Assembly (NCBI GenBank): GCA_023411575.1
Contig: JAEYOP010000043.1
Coordinates: 1-64,000, forward strand
Direction of reading: 5' to 3'
From: Bacillota bacterium
Lineage (GTDB): Bacteria; Bacillota; Clostridia; Acetivibrionales; DTU013
Length of the DNA: 64,000 bases
Under the pieces are notes generated by a model. That model saw nothing but the letters and a program-made list of their open reading frames with translations, ran no database searches and had not been told where the DNA came from. The position numbers and the translations under genes were made by a program. Of this stretch, positions 59,363-64,000 are shown piece after piece. How positions within the stretch are numbered: the first letter of the stretch is position 1; every line of letters starts with the position of its first letter.

Positions 59363-61024
59363 CTATTTCTTTGTATCGTTCGCCCGGATCTCGACTCTTT
59401 TGATCTTGCCGCTGATGGTTTTTGGCAGTTCGCCCACAAATTCGATGATCCTCGGGTATTTATACGGGGCCGTTACCTTCTTGACATGCTCCTGGAGCTC
59501 TTTTACCAGTGCGTCGCTGCCGGTCCAGCCTCTGGCGCAGACGATGGTCGCCTTTACGACCTGTCCGCGGACAGGGTCGGGCACCGCGGTGACGGCGCAT
59601 TCCAGGACGGACGGATGCTCCATGAGGGCGCTCTCCACTTCAAAGGGGCCGATCCGGTAGCCCGAGCATTTGATGACGTCGTCGGAACGGCCTACAAACC
59701 AGTAGTAGCCGTCTTCGTCCCGCCATGCGACGTCGCCCGTATTATAGGTGCCATTGCTCCAGACCCTGGAGGTGGCGGCCTCATCCCGGTAATAGCCCTT
59801 GAAAAGTCCCGGGGGCAGGCCGTTGTCCAGGCTCTTGATGACTATGTTGCCCTCGACGCCGGCGGGACAGGAGCGGCCGTTTTCATCCACGATGTCGATA
59901 TCGTAAAGGGGAGACGGCTTGCCCATGGAGCCCGGCTTGGGCGTGATCCATTGGAAATTTGCGCACAAAACGGTGGTCTCCGTTTGGCCGAAGCCCTCGA
60001 TGATTTCAAGCCCCGTCGCTTTTTTAAACTGGTTGAACACTTCCGGATTCAGCGGTTCCCCTGCGGTACAGGCATGCTTGATGCCGGACAGGTCAAAACG
60101 GCTTAAATCCTCTTTTATGAGGAAGCGGTAAATGGTCGGCGGCGCGCAGAAGGAGGTGATCCTGTATTTTTCGATCCGCTTCAGCAGCCTGTCCGGCACG
60201 AATTTTTCCATATCGTATACAAAAATGGCTACGCCGCAGATCCACTGCCCGTATATTTTACCCCAGCCGCACTTGGCCCAGCCCGATTCGGAAACGGTAA
60301 GGTGAAGCCCCTCCTCGGTGAGGCGCTGCCAGTAATGGGCCGTGACGATATGCCCTATGGGGTGGAAGAAGTCATGGACGACGATTTTCGGCATGCCGGT
60401 GGTACCGGAGGTGAAATACATCAGCATGTTGTCGTAGCCGCCGGCGGCCTCCGCGCCCGTGGGCCTCGTCCAGTTTTCCGGCGCATTTTTCAGCAGGGCG
60501 TCAAAATCGAGCCAGCCCTCCTTCGAGCCTCCGACCAATGCTTTGCATTCCACGGTAGGAGATTCTTCCAGGGCGGCTTCGACAAAGGAGACGATTTCGT
60601 TTTCAACAACGGAAACGATCATTTTTACGGAAGCCGCATTATTCCGATAAATGATGTCCTTCTTCGTAAGCTGTACGGTAGCGGGGATCGAAACCGCCCC
60701 GAGCTTTTCGAGGGCCAGGGTGCAGATCCAGTAATGCCAGCGCCTTTTCAGCATCAGCATGACCACGTCGCCCTTGCGGATCCCGTTGGCGGCAAACAGG
60801 TTTGCCGCCTTGTCGCTCAAGCGCTTGATCTCCTTGAAGCTGAAGATCCGTTCCTCATCGTTGTCGTCACACCATACTAGCGCCGTTTTGTCGGGGGCGG
60901 CGGAAGCCCAGGCGTCCATTACGTCATAGGCAAAATTGAAGCAGTCGGGAAGATTTACCTTGTAATTGGCTTTAAAATCCTCATACGATTCGAACTCCAT
61001 ACGGGGAAGAAATTTTTCAAGCAT
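59363..61024 (-). CDS. AMP-binding acyl-CoA synthetase
   Basis: 553 aa. P-loop MLMYFTSGTTGMPKIVVHDF, A5 motif EGFGQTETTVL, A7 motif YNTGDVAWRDEDGYYWFVGR, A8 hinge SDDVIKCSGYRIGPFEVES and C-terminal catalytic Lys in ISGKIKRVEIR. The domain order and length fit medium-chain acyl-CoA synthetases and related acid-CoA ligases (acid + ATP + CoA to acyl-CoA + AMP). AAGGAGA lies 9 nt before ATG 61024. It follows an XRE-cupin regulator by 33 nt on the same strand, a frequent pair. Acid substrate not determined. Confidence 0.92.
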   Translation of the reverse strand: MLEKFLPRMEFESYEDFKANYKVNLPDCFNFAYDVMDAWASAAPDKTALVWCDDNDEERIFSFKEIKRLSDKAANLFAANGIRKGDVVMLMLKRRWHYWICTLALEKLGAVSIPATVQLTKKDIIYRNNAASVKMIVSVVENEIVSFVEAALEESPTVECKALVGGSKEGWLDFDALLKNAPENWTRPTGAEAAGGYDNMLMYFTSGTTGMPKIVVHDFFHPIGHIVTAHYWQRLTEEGLHLTVSESGWAKCGWGKIYGQWICGVAIFVYDMEKFVPDRLLKRIEKYRITSFCAPPTIYRFLIKEDLSRFDLSGIKHACTAGEPLNPEVFNQFKKATGLEIIEGFGQTETTVLCANFQWITPKPGSMGKPSPLYDIDIVDENGRSCPAGVEGNIVIKSLDNGLPPGLFKGYYRDEAATSRVWSNGTYNTGDVAWRDEDGYYWFVGRSDDVIKCSGYRIGPFEVESALMEHPSVLECAVTAVPDPVRGQVVKATIVCARGWTGSDALVKELQEHVKKVTAPYKYPRIIEFVGELPKTISGKIKRVEIRANDTKK

Positions 61025-61057
61025 TTGGCGTATCTCCTTCAGGTATTTTAGTAGTCC

Positions 61058-61618
61058 TTAGTTATCGTGAAGTATTACGGTGAGGAACTTGCCGGGCTTT
61101 CCGTCCATGGCCGTCTGCCCGTGGGGGATCGTTGGATCGAAGTAGATGGAATCGCCTTCTGAAAGAAGGATCTCCTTCCCGCCGAGGATGATCTTGATCT
61201 GTCCCTCCAGGATAAAGTTGAATTCCTGGCCCGGGTGGGACACCAGCGCCATTTTTTTGTTTTCCTCCGGTTCAATGGTGACCAGCAGCGGTTCGATCTT
61301 CTTGTTCATAAAGTTGTAGGCCAGGCTCTGGAACTGATATCCCTTGTACCGTTCGATAAAAGGCGCTTCGCCTTTTTTGACGAGACAATAATTGTGCAGC
61401 CGGGGGGCAGTTCCCGTTAACAGATCGGTCAATTCCACGCCGAATATTCCGGCGATCTCGTATAAGGTGCTGATCGGTACGCCATCCTCCCCATTCTCAT
61501 ACTGACAATAGGTCTGGACGGGGATGTTCAGCTTTCCGGCCAATTCCTCCGCGGTATAACCGGATATTTCCCTGAGCTCCCGTATGCGATCCGCTATTTG
61601 TGCGATATTTTCCGACAT
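61058..61618 (-). CDS. XRE-cupin transcriptional regulator
   Basis: 186 aa. N-terminal XRE helix-turn-helix (IRELREISGYTAEELAGKL, NIPVQTYCQYENGED), C-terminal cupin (HPGQEFNFILEGQIKIILGG, LSEGDSIYFDPTIPHGQTA) that likely binds a small acid or CoA-derived ligand. Two adjacent ATGs (61621, 61618); AGGAGG gives 7-nt spacing to 61618. An open frame further upstream lacks a ribosome binding site. First gene of an operon with the acyl-CoA ligase, so it probably represses it until its acid appears. Confidence 0.9.
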   Translation of the reverse strand: MSENIAQIADRIRELREISGYTAEELAGKLNIPVQTYCQYENGEDGVPISTLYEIAGIFGVELTDLLTGTAPRLHNYCLVKKGEAPFIERYKGYQFQSLAYNFMNKKIEPLLVTIEPEENKKMALVSHPGQEFNFILEGQIKIILGGKEILLSEGDSIYFDPTIPHGQTAMDGKPGKFLTVILHDN

Positions 61619-61798
61619 CATTCTACCTCCTGATTTTTCCGGAATACCGGATAAAACAAACTGCAATGCCAATATCTATCATAGCATATTCGGAATTGGC
61701 GTGCCAGCATGGCATTCGTTGCATATTATAAAACTTTAACCAAATGTTAAATAATTACTGATGCAGAAAATATATGATAGTGTATGGAGGCTAATGAT

Positions 61799-62077
61799 AT
61801 GAGCGACAGCGAAAGACATCTTTTAGTGCTGGCTCAGGGCGGCAGCGTCAGCGCATTTGAAGAGCTGACGGAGCCTTACCGGGTCAGAATTTACAACTTT
61901 ATGCTCAAAACCTGCGGGGACGAATTCGAGGCATCCCTGTTGTCGCAGGATGTATTCGTCCGCGTGTTCGAAGCCCTGATTTCCGGCGATTTCAGCGGAG
62001 GCTTGGCCTACGGCATCTACAGGACAGCCGAGGAAATCAGTCGCCGGGCCTCCTGCAAGTCGAAAATGATTTCATAG
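61799..62077 (+). CDS. Sigma-70 region 2-only protein (truncated ECF-type sigma?)
   Basis: 92 aa. SAFEELTEPYRVRIYNFMLK, then EFEASLLSQDVFVRVFEAL, is the region 2 signature of ECF sigma factors that contacts core RNA polymerase and the -10 element; region 4 (-35 binding) is missing. GGAGG 8 nt before ATG 61799 favours that start over 61784. The stop TAG lies exactly where a dispersed repeat copy begins (62077), so the gene may have been cut by the repeat. No region 4 is readable in any frame before the next gene. Confidence 0.65.
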   Translation: MSDSERHLLVLAQGGSVSAFEELTEPYRVRIYNFMLKTCGDEFEASLLSQDVFVRVFEALISGDFSGGLAYGIYRTAEEISRRASCKSKMIS

Positions 62078-62130
62078 GAATGATCGAATCATAAAGCCGG
62101 ATTCTTGAGCGAGGGATTTTAAACCGAAAA
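62077..62130. repeat. Dispersed repeat, copy 3 (partial)
   Basis: GGAATGATCGAATCATAAAG, then CGGATTCTTGAGCGAGGGAT, aligns with the left half of the 33351 copy (GAATC-TAAA-CG-ATTCTTG-GCG). The right inverted arm is not clear. It begins inside the stop codon of the sigma fragment. Confidence 0.5.
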
Positions 62131-62225
62131 TTGTATAAAAATGCCGGAGCGGATGACTGGAAGAGTTGCTGCAAATAATGTAGAATATTTATGGGTTGAG
62201 TCCTTTTATGGAACGGGGAAATGAG

Positions 62226-62945
62226 ATGAGTGGGGAAAAAGTGAGAGTTCTTGTCGTGGAAGATGAAGCTTCCATCCGGAAGTTTATAGCTATAAACCTG
62301 GAACGCAGCGGATTTGAGGTGCTTGAAGCCGATAACGGGGAAGCGGCGCTGGAAATGGCGGCGGGCTGCAAGCCCTCCGTAATGGTGCTGGATGTGATGC
62401 TGCCGGGGATGGACGGCTTTGCCGTCTGCTCCAGGCTGCGGGCGGAAATGCCGGAGCTGATCATCATCATGCTGACGGCCAGGGCCCAGGATATCGACAA
62501 AATAACCGGCCTGGAGCTCGGCGCCGATGACTATATGGTAAAGCCCTTCAATCCCAGGGAGCTTACGGCAAGAATCCACGCCAACCTGCGCCGGGCTGAA
62601 GCGATGAAAAGTACCGGCGCTGCCACCCTTTCCTATAAAAACCTGGTGATGGACATCAATTCGCAGAAATTTTTCAAGGACCAGGTGGAAATTGAACTGA
62701 CCCCCACTGAATTTTCGGTTTTGAAGCTGTTCATGTCGAATGTGGGCAGGGCCTTGAGCCGGAACGAGCTGTTTAATTCCGTGTGGGGCAAGAACTATTT
62801 CGGCGATCTGAAAACCCTGGATGTTTACATAAGAAGAATACGGGAGAAGATCGAGGAGAACCCGTCAAAGCCGCAGTATATCGAGACGGTATGGGGATTT
62901 GGCTACAGATGGTGCGATAAGGAGCAAGCGAAAAATGATTTCTGA
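62226..62945 (+). CDS. Response regulator, OmpR/PhoB family
   Basis: 239 aa from ATG 62226 (GGGG 7 nt upstream); the open frame beginning at 62196 has no site. Receiver with VVEDEAS, phospho-acceptor Asp56 (VMVLDVMLPGMDG), conserved Lys in VKPFNPRELT, and a winged helix with recognition segment LKTLDVYIRRIREKIEENPS. Pairs with the kinase starting 30 nt later. Confidence 0.94.
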   Translation: MSGEKVRVLVVEDEASIRKFIAINLERSGFEVLEADNGEAALEMAAGCKPSVMVLDVMLPGMDGFAVCSRLRAEMPELIIIMLTARAQDIDKITGLELGADDYMVKPFNPRELTARIHANLRRAEAMKSTGAATLSYKNLVMDINSQKFFKDQVEIELTPTEFSVLKLFMSNVGRALSRNELFNSVWGKNYFGDLKTLDVYIRRIREKIEENPSKPQYIETVWGFGYRWCDKEQAKNDF

Positions 62946-62975
62946 CCATTTTTCGCTAAGGGGAATGCGGACTTT

Positions 62976-64000
62976 ATGCTAAGTATCCGGAAAAGAATGG
63001 TTCTGGGCTTTATATTTGTCATCCTGATCACGGTTTCCGTCCTGGAGGCCATGATTATCAATATAGTGCGGGTAAATTACTACCGGAACCTGGAAGCAAG
63101 CCTGTACAATCAGGTCAAGGTGTCCTGCGAGCTCTATACCCGCTATTTTTCCGATGCGTCTTTGAACGATAACGTGCTGAACAATGTGGATTCCTTCTGG
63201 AGGCAGACGGACGCCCAGGTGGAAATACTGGACCCCGAAGGCAGGGTCCTCATGGATTCCATCGGATACATGCCCCAGGACAATGCCAGAATGCCGGACG
63301 TGGAAGCCGCGCTGAAAAACGGAAGAGGAGCCTGGGACGGGAAGGTGCCTTATGACAGCGCCGGAGTCATGGCGGTGTCCAATGCGCTCGTAGTCGATGG
63401 CAGGACGGTGGGCGTGCTGCGCTTTATTACTACGCTCCGGGAAGTGGACAACGACGTAAAAGAAGTATCCAGCATATTCATCGTTATCGGACTGGTCGTA
63501 ACGGCTGTTTCCGTTTTGTTGAGCTTCCTGCTGGCCGGCTCCATGGTAAACCCGCTGAAAAAAGTCACGGAGGTTGCCGCTAAAATGGCCTCCGGCGATT
63601 TTGCCATCCGGAACGAAATAAAGAATAACGACGAGATCGGGAAGCTTTCCAATACGCTTAATTACATGGCGGATGAAATCGTAAAGCGGGATCGGCTGAA
63701 AAACGAATTCATTTCATCGGTATCCCACGAACTGCGTACTCCTCTGACTTCGATCAAAGGATGGGCCGTTACCCTGATGGAGGTCGGACCGGAAGACAAG
63801 GAGCTTTTCCGGGAGGGCCTTGAAATCATCGAGAAAGAAAACGACCGGCTGACGCTGATGGTCGAGGAGCTTTTGGACTTCTCCAGGCTGGTCGCCGACA
63901 AGATCCGCATTCAAAAGGAATCCGTCCGGCCGGAGGAACTGGTTGCCATGGTGGGCAGGCAGCTTGGGCCAAGGGCGGTCAAAGAGGGACTGAACTTCGA
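62976..64000 (+). CDS. Sensor histidine kinase (3' end outside the window)
   Basis: At least 341 residues from ATG 62976. Two membrane helices (about 9-29 and 165-190) flank an extracellular PAS/Cache-like sensor (WRQTDAQVEILDPEGRVLMD). HAMP (VNPLKKVTEVAAKMASGDFA) and HisKA with phospho-acceptor His251 (FISSVSHELRTPLTSIKGW) follow; the HATPase domain lies beyond the window. AAGGGG is about 12 nt upstream of the start. Confidence 0.93.
   Translation, partial: MLSIRKRMVLGFIFVILITVSVLEAMIINIVRVNYYRNLEASLYNQVKVSCELYTRYFSDASLNDNVLNNVDSFWRQTDAQVEILDPEGRVLMDSIGYMPQDNARMPDVEAALKNGRGAWDGKVPYDSAGVMAVSNALVVDGRTVGVLRFITTLREVDNDVKEVSSIFIVIGLVVTAVSVLLSFLLAGSMVNPLKKVTEVAAKMASGDFAIRNEIKNNDEIGKLSNTLNYMADEIVKRDRLKNEFISSVSHELRTPLTSIKGWAVTLMEVGPEDKELFREGLEIIEKENDRLTLMVEELLDFSRLVADKIRIQKESVRPEELVAMVGRQLGPRAVKEGLNF

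Noticed and set aside
1..64000. CRISPR arrays, tRNA or rRNA genes, complete insertion sequences
   Set aside because: No regularly spaced repeats, tRNA-like cloverleaf segments, rRNA motifs or transposase-like proteins were seen on either strand by eye.

Overview
The window reads as chromosome from an anaerobic Gram-positive bacterium of the Bacillota, most likely class Clostridia (an Oscillospiraceae/Ruminiclostridium-like lineage). The signs are strong AGGAGG-type ribosome binding sites, a ydaO-type c-di-AMP riboswitch beside a DarA-type c-di-AMP receptor, an oxygen-sensitive class III ribonucleotide reductase (nrdDG) behind NrdR boxes, YesM/YesN-type two-component systems beside sugar ABC transporters, PadR regulators and a DacF-type carboxypeptidase. 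There are no rRNA or tRNA genes and no CRISPR array. Base composition is mixed: the first 10 kb and the restriction-modification gene at 35.2-37.7 kb look more AT-rich than the rest (by eye, not computed).

Layout. 0-2.5 kb: decayed VIT/vWA surface protein gene with an exosortase-type C-terminal tail, followed by an intact exosortase (XrtK-like). 2.5-3.4 kb: Phd-Uma2 fusion gene with its own promoter and operator pair. 3.5-7.2 kb: two PadR units with palindromic operators, one with two flavin oxidoreductases and one with a SEDS-fold membrane protein whose catalytic Asp appears replaced. 7.3-10.7 kb: an unknown protein and a large secreted PQQ/Big_2/glycine-rich protein. 10.9-13.7 kb: small membrane protein, secD, secF. 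13.8-15.5 kb: isoprenylcysteine-methyltransferase-like protein, flavin reductase and a divergent HxlR regulator with a perfect palindrome. 15.6-19.5 kb: LtaS-like phosphoglycerol transferase and an orphan TRAP binding lipoprotein.

19.6-27.9 kb (minus strand): HATPase-like protein, YesM kinase and YesN regulator, then a binding protein with a Big_2 domain and a PotABC-like ABC transporter. 28.1-31.7 kb: OmpR-family two-component system and a Drr-like ABC exporter; both promoters carry GTTTA repeats with 11-bp periodicity. 31.8-34.8 kb: c-di-AMP riboswitch, dapB, darA and dacF. 34.6-37.9 kb: a single-chain R-M-S gene behind a LexA-like box, flanked by a 206-bp duplication of the dacF 3' end. 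38-51.2 kb: galactoside locus (GH2 beta-galactosidase, GH27 alpha-galactosidase, YesMN system, two sugar-binding lipoproteins, two permeases) with an interposed HicB antitoxin and broken hicA. 51.2-54.6 kb: nrdDG. 54.8-59.3 kb: a MacB-like ABC system in which an 800-residue CARDB/COG1361-type protein sits between ATPase and permease. 59.3-64 kb: acyl-CoA synthetase with XRE-cupin regulator, a sigma region-2-only ORF, and an OmpR two-component system cut by the window end.

The strongest points are: (i) a c-di-AMP riboswitch placed over a c-di-AMP receptor and two cell-wall genes; (ii) the R-M gene inserted at dacF with a duplicated gene end that differs only synonymously; (iii) the decayed exosortase target beside an intact exosortase; (iv) a phased promoter code shared by a two-component operon and its neighbouring exporter; (v) the ABC-CARDB-FtsX operon; and (vi) a dispersed short repeat lying just after stop codons at three places.
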